Positions 50,530-60,148 of a DNA stretch of 64,000 nucleotides are shown here, one piece after another. How positions within the stretch are numbered: position 1 is the first letter of the stretch; every line of letters starts with the position of its first letter. A program made the position numbers and the translations under genes. Under the pieces are notes generated by a model. That model saw nothing but the letters and a program-made list of their open reading frames with translations. It searched no databases and was not told the origin of the DNA. The DNA is from Callipepla californica brunnescens (lineage: Eukaryota; Chordata; Aves; Galliformes; Odontophoridae). The stretch is from assembly GCA_023055505.1 (NCBI GenBank), contig JALIRH010000075.1, forward strand, positions 1,612,001 to 1,676,000, given 5' to 3'.

Positions 50530-51156
50530 CTGCAAGTGGAAGAGAAAGGAAGGGCTGAAGAGCTCTGAGCCGGCTGGAGGAAGAGCTGAAGGACGTCCAA
50601 CGTAGGGACAGAGCTCGGGAGCTCTCTGCGCTGTTCAGAGGCACAAGCCAGGGCAGCGGGAATGGCTGTGGGAAGGAGCTGTGCAGTCCTCTCCCTCCCC
50701 TTGCCCTGCTGAAAGGCAGCACAGCAGTCAGAGCAGAAGCAGCCTGATGGGATCCAGATGTTTCCAGGGACCGGGATCATCCCCGAGACATGATCCCGCC
50801 TAGCACATGCGGGACTACATTTGCAGGAAGCCCATGGGACGAGCAGTCGGGAAATGTGGGGTGAGTTTCCTACTCCCTGTGGAGAGGGAGAGTCAGAGGA
50901 ACTCCAGGCTGAGCTGGACAGAACAGGAACAGTGCCAAACCAGCCCATAAACCATTGACACCCACTCTCCCTGCAACAGAAACCCCATTCTCCATTTTCA
51001 CCTTTCTCAACACCTCACGTTATCCCCCACAACCCTCTCTCTCTTCCCCCAGGCCCCTGTTCCACCCCATAGAAGCCCCCTACGCCACAACAGTTTCTCC
51101 CTTTTCACACCTCGTCCTGAACCCCGAACTCCCGTCCACACCACAGAAGCCCCACT

Positions 51157-51566
51157 CACTTTGCCGATGTGACTCCCATCTACAAGAAGGACCATAAGGT
51201 GTATCCGAGGAACTACAGGCCTAACAGCCTGAGCTCGGTGCCAAGGAAAGTTCTGGAGCAAATCATCTTGGGTGAGATCGCACGGCATGTGCGTGGCATC
51301 CGGGGGATCAGGCCCAGCCAGCACAGGTTCATGAAGGGCAGGTCGTGCTTGTCCAACCTCATCTCCTTCTACGCCTGGGGACCAGTCTGGGGGATGAGGG
51401 AAGGGCTGTAGATGCAGTCTACCTGGACTTCAGCAAAGCCTTTGACACGGCCTTGCAAAGTATTCTCCTGAGGAAACCGGCTTCCCGTGGGCTGGACAGG
51501 TATCCCCTCCTTTGGGTAAGGAGCTGGCTAGAGGGCTGTGCCCAGCGGGTAGCGGTTAATGGAGTG
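51157..51566 (+). mobile_element. CR1 LINE reverse-transcriptase fragment (left arm)
   Basis: Two overlapping plus-strand frames read VTPIYKKDHKVYPRNYRPNS and then AVDAVYLDFSKAFDTALQS, ending VAVNGV. These are classic non-LTR reverse-transcriptase blocks (NYRPxSL and LDFSKAFD, the latter with the first catalytic Asp). A frameshift near 51,385 divides the frame. The fragment stops exactly where the next LTR begins (TGTGATGG at 51,567), so the LTR appears to have inserted into the CR1 copy or to have been joined to it. Confidence 0.93.
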
Positions 51567-51828
51567 TGATGGTTTTATGATTTTTGGCATTGGTATTCCA
51601 CATCATGACATCGTGTGGTGCATTAAGAGTTAACGAGTCAATGCTCCAGCTTCATGGATCATCGATAGTTCTGGGTATACCCGTCTCAGAAGGGTAGAAG
51701 AACTAGAAGAAGACTCTCTCTCTTTCCTTTGGTATTGACTCAGCAGTGGGTGCTCGCTGCCGTCTCGCCTCCAGCATTAGCATAAGGCCTTCGCTGTATC
51801 GGTCACTCTCTCATTGTTATATAGATAC
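51567..51828 (+). mobile_element. ERV LTR, probably truncated (left arm)
   Basis: It begins TGTGATGGTTTTATGATTTT and shares GGTATTCCACATCA with the longer LTR at 54,946, so both belong to one family. It runs into the ITPRIPL1-like gene on the other strand near 51,828 without an obvious CA end, so the 3' part is missing or the boundary is hidden. Confidence 0.6.
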
Positions 51829-52308
51829 CGGGGAAAGTCCATGAGGCTGCCCAACAGCAAGAGCTTCATCTGCTTCGATGGCTCTCTGGACTGCCCAGAG
51901 AAAATCCTCAAGGTAAAAAAAATACTGCTCCTGCTTCTGTTCCGCCGTCAGTAGAGTCTGATGGTCCACTTCCTGATGCTCCTTCTCACTGCAGGAGCTC
52001 TTGTCATCACTGCTGCCTTCAACCGTCCGATGGTTTTTTCGGATCCTCAACATGAACCAATACAGAAAACGGAAAAGAAAAATAACATCCGAAATTACCC
52101 GGAACATAGATGCAGAGAAGAGCAGGGCTCGCGTGTCCATCCTGATGTAGTCCATGTTGCTCTGCTCCACCTCCTGCAGCAGCTTTGTCATCTGCTCTCG
52201 CAGATACACCTCACGCTGCTGCATGCGGTTGAGCGTGTCCTCATCCAACTCATAGCCAACACATGGCAGTGTCAGCACCAACAAGGCAAAGATAAATGCC
52301 AAAGCCAT
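51817..52308 (-). pseudogene. ITPRIPL1-like: ITPRIPL1-like gene, truncated (left arm)
   Basis: A 163-codon frame on the minus strand. The start Met follows a splice acceptor (TTTTCTTCCAGATC), as in genes with a 5'-UTR intron. Residues 1-18 form a signal peptide (MALAFIFALLVLTLPCVG). Residues 20-50 are a likely coiled coil (QQREVYLREQMTKLLQEVEQ). Residues about 70-88 are a hydrophobic, likely membrane segment (VISDVIFLFRFLYWFML). An acidic and Ser-rich stretch and YFFYLEDFLWAVQRAIEADE follow. These are the N-terminal features of the ITPRIP-like family, whose members are about 500-600 residues with a C-terminal Mab-21 domain. Here that domain is gone: the frame runs into LTR sequence and stops a few codons later. 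Confidence 0.8.
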
Positions 52309-52569
52309 GATCTGGAAGAAAAGAGAGAGTGGAGGTCAGTAAGACTGGCTTGGAGTTTGCTCGTGGCTGGGAGGGCCGGGCCAGGAGCCACAGCCCCTGG
52401 GGGCAAGCAGGAGCAGGGCCAGGGAGCTGGGAGGCAGCAGGGGCTGAGGCCAGCGCTGGTGCTGTGCCCAGAGAGCCGCTCACAGGCTCCCTCCCCTGAG
52501 CGCTGGGCCATCAGCGCGGGCTCCAAGAAGCCCTCGCAGGCCGCTGCTTGCGTCTGGTGCTCACTGGAC

Positions 52570-52650
52570 AGCAATGGAAGTGGTGAATGCTGACGGCTAT
52601 TGGCTGGACAGCAGTGGAAGTGGCGAATGCCAACGGCTGTTGGCTGGACA
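52570..52650. repeat. Short tandem repeat with CCAAT/CCAAC boxes (left arm)
   Basis: A unit of about 40 bp on the theme GACAGCAGTGGAAGTGGCGA plus ATGCCAACGGCTGTTGGCTG is repeated about twice. On the gene strand each copy gives CAGCCAAT/CAGCCAAC. Lying between the LTR and the ITPRIPL1-like exon, it could be promoter DNA. Mirror copy at 59,807-59,887. Confidence 0.5.
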
Positions 52651-52689
52651 GCAGTGTAGCTGATAGCACCCAACGGCTGGTGGTGGGAC

Positions 52690-53063
52690 TGTTGGAAATA
52701 TCCAAATGTTATTTTTGGGACGATGCCTCTGAGAAAGCCGAGTTTCTTTGCAATTGCGATGGCGGGCGCACCATAAACAGGGAGCGCACACAGACAAGAG
52801 CGTTCCATCTTTTATCCCCTATTGCCCAACGCTTATCTCCTTCTCCCCTGGTTCCTCACTGACTGAGTACTGCAGGCTCACACCCTTCCGTGACGCTTCG
52901 CTGATCACACAAATACCAAATAATCAGAAATCCCTCAGTCATCGAAGCAACAACGAATGGTTGTTATCTACACACTGGCAAATCGCCCGCTTAGCATCCC
53001 GTCACCGCGTTCGGCTCAGATCCAGGGTCACGGCTTTCAAATGCCTGTTTTACACTTTCAACA
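52690..53063 (-). mobile_element. ERV LTR (left arm), upstream of the ITPRIPL1-like gene
   Basis: On the minus strand it begins TGTTGAAAG and ends TTTCCAACA, near-perfect inverted termini, over 374 bp. It is preceded by a purine-rich run typical of a polypurine tract and contains GGGATAAAAGATGG as a TATA-like box. It has the same direction as the truncated ITPRIPL1-like gene and ends about 380 bp before its ATG. Confidence 0.7.
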
Positions 53064-53220
53064 TAAACATTCCCCTCCGGCCCCTTCCTTTAACACTCGG
53101 CCATTGTTTGGTGTATTTGTCTGTCCTTGCACAGAGATAAGCTTTGGAAAGAGGATGCAGGGGAGTCGGGCATCTTGGAGCCTGCCTGTGACATCCTGAC
53201 CTCCCCACTGAGCGGGGCGG

Positions 53221-53637
53221 TTGTGCCCTTGGGCCTGGGCCGTGACAAATTATTGGCGGAGAATGCGGGCAATGCAGTATTTGTACTCCATTGTAAAACT
53301 GGCACTAAGAGTTTTCATGTACCTTGGAGCACGTTGGCATCTTTTTAAGCTCCTCATGTTCAACACCGGAGTCATATATGCATACAGCTACTTCAGTGTG
53401 ATGATGGGGTTACCTGGCTCCTTCCTAAACACCCCGGCTAATGTGACAGATTATACGGCATTTGGGTTGGTTCCCAGGTACTCTTCTCAGGCCTTTACCT
53501 GTGTTCAGGATGCCAGCCTGCCAACTGTGTTATCCGTTTTCCTGAATGTATTCCTTACAATAGGATTTTATATCACGTGGAGGAAGCCTTCCTCAAAACC
53601 AGAGAGTGTTGAATGGCAGGGAAGGTGGGAAAAATGA
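53221..53637 (+). CDS. Hydrophobic protein upstream of a Gag-like frame (left arm)
   Basis: A 138-codon frame with two hydrophobic stretches: about residues 20-65 (containing LALRVFMYLGARWHLFKLLM) and 108-128 (LPTVLSVFLNVFLTIGFYI). One NVT and a conserved-looking aromatic stretch lie between them. It ends 102 bp before the Gag-like frame. I do not recognise the family. It could be a leader or accessory part of the same endogenous retroviral element, or a chance open frame in decayed retroviral DNA. The better start may be the internal MRAMQYLYS, since the first 14 residues look unrelated. Confidence 0.4.
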   Translation: MCPWAWAVTNYWRRMRAMQYLYSIVKLALRVFMYLGARWHLFKLLMFNTGVIYAYSYFSVMMGLPGSFLNTPANVTDYTAFGLVPRYSSQAFTCVQDASLPTVLSVFLNVFLTIGFYITWRKPSSKPESVEWQGRWEK

Positions 53638-53738
53638 GGAAAGAAATTAGAAGCGTGGGGACCCCCGGTGCTATGAGATTTTGATCTTGAGCACCTGTGG
53701 GATCCTGAGAAATTCAGTGAGTGTTTAGGTAAGGAGTC

Positions 53739-54584
53739 ATGAGACTCAGGAAGATCTGGGAAAGAATGGATTGTTTGGCTTGTGCTTATCGAGATATACT
53801 TGATATTCTGGAGAGAAATGGTTTCCAAACCGAGGTCCAAAGCAAAAATGGAAACCTCGAAGTTAGACCTGATCGATCACAGGAAGCACTGGCATCAATG
53901 TCAGTTGCCCCTGTGGAAGGCCAGAAGTGGAAACGAGTGTCCTCGCGCCTAGAACGGAAAGAAGAAGAAGCAGAGAAAGAAGAGGAAGATCCAGGTGAGG
54001 GGCCCTCCTCAGCACCACCACCACCACCACCTAGAAAGGCCACTAAGAAAACTGTGAGACATGGAGAGGACAGTGATGATGAAGAAATCACTGTTACCAC
54101 TATTCCTCATCCCTTAAAGATGACTGAAATCCAAGGTTCCAGAAAGGAGTTTGTACGGCGCTCGGATGAACCTGTTGTCACCTGGTTGCTGTGGTGTTGG
54201 GACAACGGTGCCAGCAGCGTGTCCCTAGATGGCAACGAAGCCTGCCAACTGGGAAGCATTGCTCGAGACCCAGCTATCGACAGAGGGATTAGTAGATGTC
54301 TGAGTGGAGTTGCTACTCTCTGGGAACCAGTACTAGTGGCTGTAAAGGGGAGATTTCCTTACAAAGATGATCTGGAGCCTAAGGTGGAAAGATGGAATAC
54401 TGTGGAGAAGGGCATCCAATTTTTGAGAGAAATGGCTGTAGTAGAGATGCTGTACGATCCCAGTTTCGTCCCTAACAATCCACACCAGGACCGTGATCCT
54501 GAGAAAGTAAGGTGTACAGCCGATGTACATCGGAAGCTCTCAAAAACAGCACAGAAAGTTTCCTTGGACTGGAGACTTCTCTGA
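53739..54584 (+). CDS. gag: Gag-like frame of an endogenous retrovirus (left arm), intact 281 codons
   Basis: The frame has an N-terminal helical part (MDCLACAYRDILDILERNG), a Lys/Glu-rich stretch near residues 70-87, a run of six prolines near 93-98, an acidic patch (EDSDDEE), and then a capsid-like part from about residue 120 (VTWLLWCWDNGASSVSLDG and VERWNTVEKGIQFLREMAVV). This resembles Gag sequences of bird endogenous retroviruses that I have seen described as uncharacterised proteins. The subgroup is uncertain. There is no zinc knuckle, protease or polymerase after it; CR1-like DNA follows at once. It is therefore a partial element whose gag frame happens to be open, or a candidate for domestication. 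Confidence 0.65.
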   Translation: MRLRKIWERMDCLACAYRDILDILERNGFQTEVQSKNGNLEVRPDRSQEALASMSVAPVEGQKWKRVSSRLERKEEEAEKEEEDPGEGPSSAPPPPPPRKATKKTVRHGEDSDDEEITVTTIPHPLKMTEIQGSRKEFVRRSDEPVVTWLLWCWDNGASSVSLDGNEACQLGSIARDPAIDRGISRCLSGVATLWEPVLVAVKGRFPYKDDLEPKVERWNTVEKGIQFLREMAVVEMLYDPSFVPNNPHQDRDPEKVRCTADVHRKLSKTAQKVSLDWRLL

Positions 54585-54599
54585 GCATCCTGGAACACA

Positions 54600-54945
54600 G
54601 TGAGTCCCTGTCCACTGACAATCAGGGTTCCTGGGAGGGAGCTGTAGATGATGATGACGTGCTTTCCCCTCCGTCTTGCCCAGCATAAACAAACCGAGCA
54701 ACTTCAGCCATTCCTCGTACTTCTCTCTACTGGACACTTCACCATTTTCATAGCTCTCCTATAGATGCACTCCGATAGTTTGATGTCCTTAAACTGTGGC
54801 ACCCAAGCTGTACCCAGTGCTAGAGGTGAGGCTGCACCAGCACACAGCAGAGCGGGACGATCCCTTCTCTCTCACACAGCAGGGCTGGCCCTGAAGCATC
54901 CCAGGGGATGGTTGGCTCTTTTGGCTGTCAGGACAAACTGCTGGC
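54600..54945 (-). mobile_element. CR1-like LINE 3' part (left arm)
   Basis: The plus strand reads TTTTCATAGCTCTCCTATAG, CACTCCGATAGTTTGATGTC, CTTAAACTGTGGCACCCAAG and GAGGTGAGGCTGCACCAGCA. I recognise this as the reverse complement of a bird LINE/CR1-type 3' region. It fills the gap between the Gag-like frame and the LTR. Confidence 0.6.
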
Positions 54946-55371
54946 TGTTGTGGTTTTGTGGTTTTGATGCCGGTATTCCACATCAGAACATCATGCAGGC
55001 CGTTAAGGAGTTAATGCTGTGGGAGCAGGGGAGGGGCGGAGCTCCGCACTAGACGCGAGGCCCGCGCTTTTTGTGAGGCGCTGTCGGGGCTGCCGTGAGG
55101 AATTCAGCACGTGTAAAGTAAGCTCCCAGTTTTCTGGTTTGGAAATTTTGTCTCTCTCTCTCAATTGTTCAATTCTATTAGATTTAGTAAAGTTACCGTT
55201 CCTTCTCAGATCGTGCCGTTGTGTTTTTCTTTACAGACCCTCTATTCCCTCTGTTTTCCCCTCCCCCGGAGCGTGCGGCTCTGCTGAGGCGGCGCGCGGC
55301 CACTGACGGACAGTTTTTTTTTCCCCTTCTCGGTTCCCCCTTGGGTTACTGTCACGGATAACACCGTGACA
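54946..55371 (+). mobile_element. ERV LTR, about 426 bp (left arm)
   Basis: It begins TGTTGTGGTTTTGTGG and ends CACGGATAACACCGTGACA, TG...CA with partly inverted termini. GC-rich promoter-like sequence (GGGGCGGAGCTCCGC) lies near its start. The start matches the truncated LTR at 51,567. It lies in the same direction as the Gag-like frame and could be its 3' LTR or a solo LTR. Confidence 0.7.
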
Positions 55372-55717
55372 CTGGCTCACACTCAACTCGACACTGACCA
55401 GAATCCCCATGTCCCTTTCCTGGAGCTGCTCCCCAGCCCTTGTCCCCCAGTCTGTACGGACAGACAGGGCTGTCCCATCCCAGGTGCAGAATCTAACCCT
55501 TGCTCATATTAAAATTCATGCAGCTGGTGATTGCTCAGCTGCATTTCTCCATTTCTCTCTTTAATTCCCCTCCTCAATCTTCAGGCAAACTTCGGGCAGT
55601 TCACTCTGGATATCCTCTTTTATATCCTACACTGAGACACATCCTTATGCAGCTGAAAACAGAAACCAATCAGTATCATTCCTCAGTGGAACTCGAATGA
55701 ATGAAATCGTTTACCAC

Positions 55718-55761
55718 GCACACCACCACTGAGTTCTTTGATTTATTTTACTGTATTTTTG
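55718..55761. repeat. 44-bp inner inverted repeat, left copy (partner at 56,243-56,286)
   Basis: GCACACCACCACTGAGTTCT followed by TTGATTTATTTTA pairs with its reverse complement at 56,243-56,286 with one clear mismatch. It starts two bases inside the arm edge. The two copies enclose 481 bp, and their axis (near 56,002) differs from the axis of the large repeat. Confidence 0.85.
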
Positions 55762-55811
55762 AGGCAAGCCCTGAGTCAGCTGCAGGGGCACAACTGAGTG
55801 TGATTGGAAGG

Positions 55812-55902
55812 GGTGGAGTTTGACTCCACCTCTCCCAAGACCCCATTTAAGGGCTGACCACCAGCAGGGAAGGATCTCTTGTTGGAGATCCCTCCCTGGT
55901 GG
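55812..55902. other. Two adjacent hairpins
   Basis: GGTGGAGT-TTG-ACTCCACC (55,812-55,830) is a perfect 8-bp stem. From 55,858 to 55,902, CCACCAGCAGGGAAGGATCTC pairs with GAGATCCCTCCCTGGTGG, with a small bulge and one wobble. Both lie inside the inner inverted repeat. The CATTTAAGG between them and the general layout would also fit an old LTR promoter and leader. Confidence 0.6.
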
Positions 55903-57085
55903 AGTTATCGGTGAGCCTCAACCATCAGCAAGGTGAGCCAATCTCTTTTGCTATTTATTTGTTTACCATCTACTTAAAGCCTACCAAAAATATACCATCC
56001 TTTCGCACTATTTTGTTGAAGTGCTTTCCTTGGGGTTATTTGCCCTACAGATGTGCCACTACAGACCCCTATTCTGCTCCATTTTGCTCACTGTGAGCTT
56101 TCACACATCCTCAGAAGTCAAGCCAACCTCCCCACCTCACCAACCCACTCCACTCCCCTGGTGCCAGCTCCTATTCAACCTGCTAAGAGCCAGACAAAGG
56201 AAATAAAAAAAATAAAATAAGAATAGAAATAAATAAAATGCAAAAAAATACAATAAAATAAATCAAAGAACTCAGTGGTGGTGTGCTCCTCTGTTGTTCT
56301 GATGTCCCCGATTTCCTTCTTGACCCCTTATGCTCTCAATGTCCCCAATGACCCTAGTTGAACACATTGACTCCACTGACCCTCAGAGTCCCCATTGAAC
56401 CCACTGACCTCAACGTCTCCATTGACCTCAGAGTCTCCAATTGAACCCAGTGTCCCCATTGACATGGGGGGAACTGGGGGGAGTGGGTCCAGGGATACTG
56501 GGAGGAAACTGGAACATCCATTCAAACCATCCTTTTCAGCTTTAGGAGCACAGCTATGGAGAATGCAGCAGCATCTGTTCTTAAAGGAGAAGACAGAAAG
56601 CCACACTCTGAAATCTGATTTCTGGACACGTATTTGAATTCAGAAAGGAGCTGCAAGTGTGGTGGCGCACGATGGCAACTGTCATGCAAAAAGGGATGGG
56701 ATTATGGCTTTGATCCTAGCCATGCTTTTATCGTTCTCTGTGGTAAACGATTTCATTCATTCGAGTTCCACTGAGGAATGATACTGATTGGTTTCTGTTT
56801 TCAGCTGCATAAGGATGTGTCTCAGTGTAGGATATAAAAGAGGATATCCAGAGTGAACTGCCCGAAGTTTGCCTGAAGATTGAGGAGGGGAATTAAAGAG
56901 AGAAATGGAGAAATGCAGCTGAGCAATCACCAGCTGCATGAATTTTAATATGAGCAAGGGTTAGATTCTGCACCTGGGATGGGACAGCCCTGTCTGTCCG
57001 TACAGACTGGGGGACAAGGGCTGGGGAGCAGCTCCAGGAAAGGGACATGGGGATTCTGGTCAGTGTCGAGTTGAGTGTGAGCCAG

Positions 57086-57511
57086 TGTCACGGTGTTATC
57101 CGTGACAGTAACCCAAGGGGGAACCGAGAAGGGGAAAAAAAAACTGTCCGTCAGTGGCCGCGCGCCGCCTCAGCAGAGCCGCACGCTCCGGGGGAGGGGA
57201 AAACAGAGGGAATAGAGGGTCTGTAAAGAAAAACACAACGGCACGATCTGAGAAGGAACGGTAACTTTACTAAATCTAATAGAATTGAACAATTGAGAGA
57301 GAGAGACAAAATTTCCAAACCAGAAAACTGGGAGCTTACTTTACACGTGCTGAATTCCTCACGGCAGCCCCGACAGCGCCTCACAAAAAGCGCGGGCCTC
57401 GCGTCTAGTGCGGAGCTCCGCCCCTCCCCTGCTCCCACAGCATTAACTCCTTAACGGCCTGCATGATGTTCTGATGTGGAATACCGGCATCAAAACCACA
57501 AAACCACAACA
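57086..57511 (-). mobile_element. ERV LTR (right arm copy)
   Basis: Exact mirror of the LTR at 54,946-55,371, here on the minus strand and downstream of the mirrored Gag-like frame. Confidence 0.7.
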
Positions 57512-57857
57512 GCCAGCAGTTTGTCCTGACAGCCAAAAGAGCCAACCATCCCCTGGGATGCTTCAGGGCCAGCCCTGCTGTGTGAGAGAGAAGGGATCGT
57601 CCCGCTCTGCTGTGTGCTGGTGCAGCCTCACCTCTAGCACTGGGTACAGCTTGGGTGCCACAGTTTAAGGACATCAAACTATCGGAGTGCATCTATAGGA
57701 GAGCTATGAAAATGGTGAAGTGTCCAGTAGAGAGAAGTACGAGGAATGGCTGAAGTTGCTCGGTTTGTTTATGCTGGGCAAGACGGAGGGGAAAGCACGT
57801 CATCATCATCTACAGCTCCCTCCCAGGAACCCTGATTGTCAGTGGACAGGGACTCAC
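57512..57857 (+). mobile_element. CR1-like LINE 3' part (right arm copy)
   Basis: Mirror of 54,600-54,945. Reads in LINE sense on the plus strand here. Confidence 0.6.
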
Positions 57858-57872
57858 TGTGTTCCAGGATGC

Positions 57873-58718
57873 TCAGAGAAGTCTCCAGTCCAAGGAAACT
57901 TTCTGTGCTGTTTTTGAGAGCTTCCGATGTACATCGGCTGTACACCTTACTTTCTCAGGATCACGGTCCTGGTGTGGATTGTTAGGGACGAAACTGGGAT
58001 CGTACAGCATCTCTACTACAGCCATTTCTCTCAAAAATTGGATGCCCTTCTCCACAGTATTCCATCTTTCCACCTTAGGCTCCAGATCATCTTTGTAAGG
58101 AAATCTCCCCTTTACAGCCACTAGTACTGGTTCCCAGAGAGTAGCAACTCCACTCAGACATCTACTAATCCCTCTGTCGATAGCTGGGTCTCGAGCAATG
58201 CTTCCCAGTTGGCAGGCTTCGTTGCCATCTAGGGACACGCTGCTGGCACCGTTGTCCCAACACCACAGCAACCAGGTGACAACAGGTTCATCCGAGCGCC
58301 GTACAAACTCCTTTCTGGAACCTTGGATTTCAGTCATCTTTAAGGGATGAGGAATAGTGGTAACAGTGATTTCTTCATCATCACTGTCCTCTCCATGTCT
58401 CACAGTTTTCTTAGTGGCCTTTCTAGGTGGTGGTGGTGGTGGTGCTGAGGAGGGCCCCTCACCTGGATCTTCCTCTTCTTTCTCTGCTTCTTCTTCTTTC
58501 CGTTCTAGGCGCGAGGACACTCGTTTCCACTTCTGGCCTTCCACAGGGGCAACTGACATTGATGCCAGTGCTTCCTGTGATCGATCAGGTCTAACTTCGA
58601 GGTTTCCATTTTTGCTTTGGACCTCGGTTTGGAAACCATTTCTCTCCAGAATATCAAGTATATCTCGATAAGCACAAGCCAAACAATCCATTCTTTCCCA
58701 GATCTTCCTGAGTCTCAT
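57873..58718 (-). CDS. gag: Gag-like frame (right arm copy), 281 codons
   Basis: The translation is identical to the left-arm copy at 53,739-54,584, including the six-proline run and the capsid-like part. Two identical open copies facing each other across the hinge would produce convergent transcripts if both were expressed, since the LTRs of both lie toward the hinge. Same limits as for the left copy: no nucleocapsid, protease or polymerase. Confidence 0.65.
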   Translation of the reverse strand: MRLRKIWERMDCLACAYRDILDILERNGFQTEVQSKNGNLEVRPDRSQEALASMSVAPVEGQKWKRVSSRLERKEEEAEKEEEDPGEGPSSAPPPPPPRKATKKTVRHGEDSDDEEITVTTIPHPLKMTEIQGSRKEFVRRSDEPVVTWLLWCWDNGASSVSLDGNEACQLGSIARDPAIDRGISRCLSGVATLWEPVLVAVKGRFPYKDDLEPKVERWNTVEKGIQFLREMAVVEMLYDPSFVPNNPHQDRDPEKVRCTADVHRKLSKTAQKVSLDWRLL

Positions 58719-58819
58719 GACTCCTTACCTAAACACTCACTGAATTTCTCAGGATCCCACAGGTGCTCAAGATCAAAATCTCATAGCACCGGGGGTCCCC
58801 ACGCTTCTAATTTCTTTCC

Positions 58820-59236
58820 TCATTTTTCCCACCTTCCCTGCCATTCAACACTCTCTGGTTTTGAGGAAGGCTTCCTCCACGTGATATAAAATCCTATTGT
58901 AAGGAATACATTCAGGAAAACGGATAACACAGTTGGCAGGCTGGCATCCTGAACACAGGTAAAGGCCTGAGAAGAGTACCTGGGAACCAACCCAAATGCC
59001 GTATAATCTGTCACATTAGCCGGGGTGTTTAGGAAGGAGCCAGGTAACCCCATCATCACACTGAAGTAGCTGTATGCATATATGACTCCGGTGTTGAACA
59101 TGAGGAGCTTAAAAAGATGCCAACGTGCTCCAAGGTACATGAAAACTCTTAGTGCCAGTTTTACAATGGAGTACAAATACTGCATTGCCCGCATTCTCCG
59201 CCAATAATTTGTCACGGCCCAGGCCCAAGGGCACAA
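58820..59236 (-). CDS. Hydrophobic protein (right arm copy)
   Basis: Identical to 53,221-53,637 of the left arm. Family not recognised. The LTR at 59,394-59,767 lies just upstream but on the opposite strand, so it is not an obvious promoter for this frame. Confidence 0.4.
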   Translation of the reverse strand: MCPWAWAVTNYWRRMRAMQYLYSIVKLALRVFMYLGARWHLFKLLMFNTGVIYAYSYFSVMMGLPGSFLNTPANVTDYTAFGLVPRYSSQAFTCVQDASLPTVLSVFLNVFLTIGFYITWRKPSSKPESVEWQGRWEK

Positions 59237-59393
59237 CCGCCCCGCTCAGTGGGGAGGTCAGGATGTCACAGGCAGGCTCCAAGATGCCCGACTCCCCTGC
59301 ATCCTCTTTCCAAAGCTTATCTCTGTGCAAGGACAGACAAATACACCAAACAATGGCCGAGTGTTAAAGGAAGGGGCCGGAGGGGAATGTTTA

Positions 59394-59767
59394 TGTTGAA
59401 AGTGTAAAACAGGCATTTGAAAGCCGTGACCCTGGATCTGAGCCGAACGCGGTGACGGGATGCTAAGCGGGCGATTTGCCAGTGTGTAGATAACAACCAT
59501 TCGTTGTTGCTTCGATGACTGAGGGATTTCTGATTATTTGGTATTTGTGTGATCAGCGAAGCGTCACGGAAGGGTGTGAGCCTGCAGTACTCAGTCAGTG
59601 AGGAACCAGGGGAGAAGGAGATAAGCGTTGGGCAATAGGGGATAAAAGATGGAACGCTCTTGTCTGTGTGCGCTCCCTGTTTATGGTGCGCCCGCCATCG
59701 CAATTGCAAAGAAACTCGGCTTTCTCAGAGGCATCGTCCCAAAAATAACATTTGGATATTTCCAACA
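59394..59767 (+). mobile_element. ERV LTR upstream of the ITPRIPL1-like gene (right arm copy)
   Basis: Begins TGTTGAAAG and ends TTTCCAACA. A purine-rich run (AAAGGAAGGGGCCGGAGGGG) lies 8 bp before the start, as at the edge of a 3' LTR. A TATA-like ATAAAAGATGG lies near 59,642. No matching internal region is adjacent and no target-site duplication was found by eye, so it is a solo or truncated LTR. Confidence 0.7.
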
Positions 59768-60148
59768 GTCCCACCACCAGCCGTTGGGTGCTATCAGCTA
59801 CACTGCTGTCCAGCCAACAGCCGTTGGCATTCGCCACTTCCACTGCTGTCCAGCCAATAGCCGTCAGCATTCACCACTTCCATTGCTGTCCAGTGAGCAC
59901 CAGACGCAAGCAGCGGCCTGCGAGGGCTTCTTGGAGCCCGCGCTGATGGCCCAGCGCTCAGGGGAGGGAGCCTGTGAGCGGCTCTCTGGGCACAGCACCA
60001 GCGCTGGCCTCAGCCCCTGCTGCCTCCCAGCTCCCTGGCCCTGCTCCTGCTTGCCCCCAGGGGCTGTGGCTCCTGGCCCGGCCCTCCCAGCCACGAGCAA
60101 ACTCCAAGCCAGTCTTACTGACCTCCACTCTCTCTTTTCTTCCAGATC
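59768..60148 (+). promoter_or_regulatory. Possible promoter, 5'-UTR and intron of the ITPRIPL1-like gene (right arm)
   Basis: Contains two ~40-bp tandem repeats with CCAAT/CCAAC words (59,807-59,887), then GC-rich sequence and a polypyrimidine acceptor TCTCTCTTTTCTTCCAG three bases before the ATG. The start of transcription is not visible. Confidence 0.45.

Larger units (their letters stand above)
48457..55716. repeat. Left arm of a large inverted repeat
   Basis: Position x in this arm pairs with 112,457 minus x in the right arm. All open frames on both strands that I compared (more than 20 pairs, for example 53,739-54,584 with 57,873-58,718, and 48,462-48,698 with 63,759-63,995) are identical in length and sequence, and a direct base comparison near the hinge is also identical. 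The inner edge is at TTACCA, 55,716. The outer edge is unknown, because the partner of anything left of 48,457 lies beyond the window. Confidence 0.97.
55717..56740. other. Spacer at the hinge of the large inverted repeat
   Basis: This 1,024-bp single-copy stretch is not palindromic as a whole. It contains a 44-bp inner inverted repeat next to the left arm, two small hairpins, an A-rich run (about 56,197-56,270) and a short degenerate minisatellite (about 56,336-56,466, theme CCATTGACCTCAGAGTCTCC). No coding feature can be supported. Confidence 0.9.
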
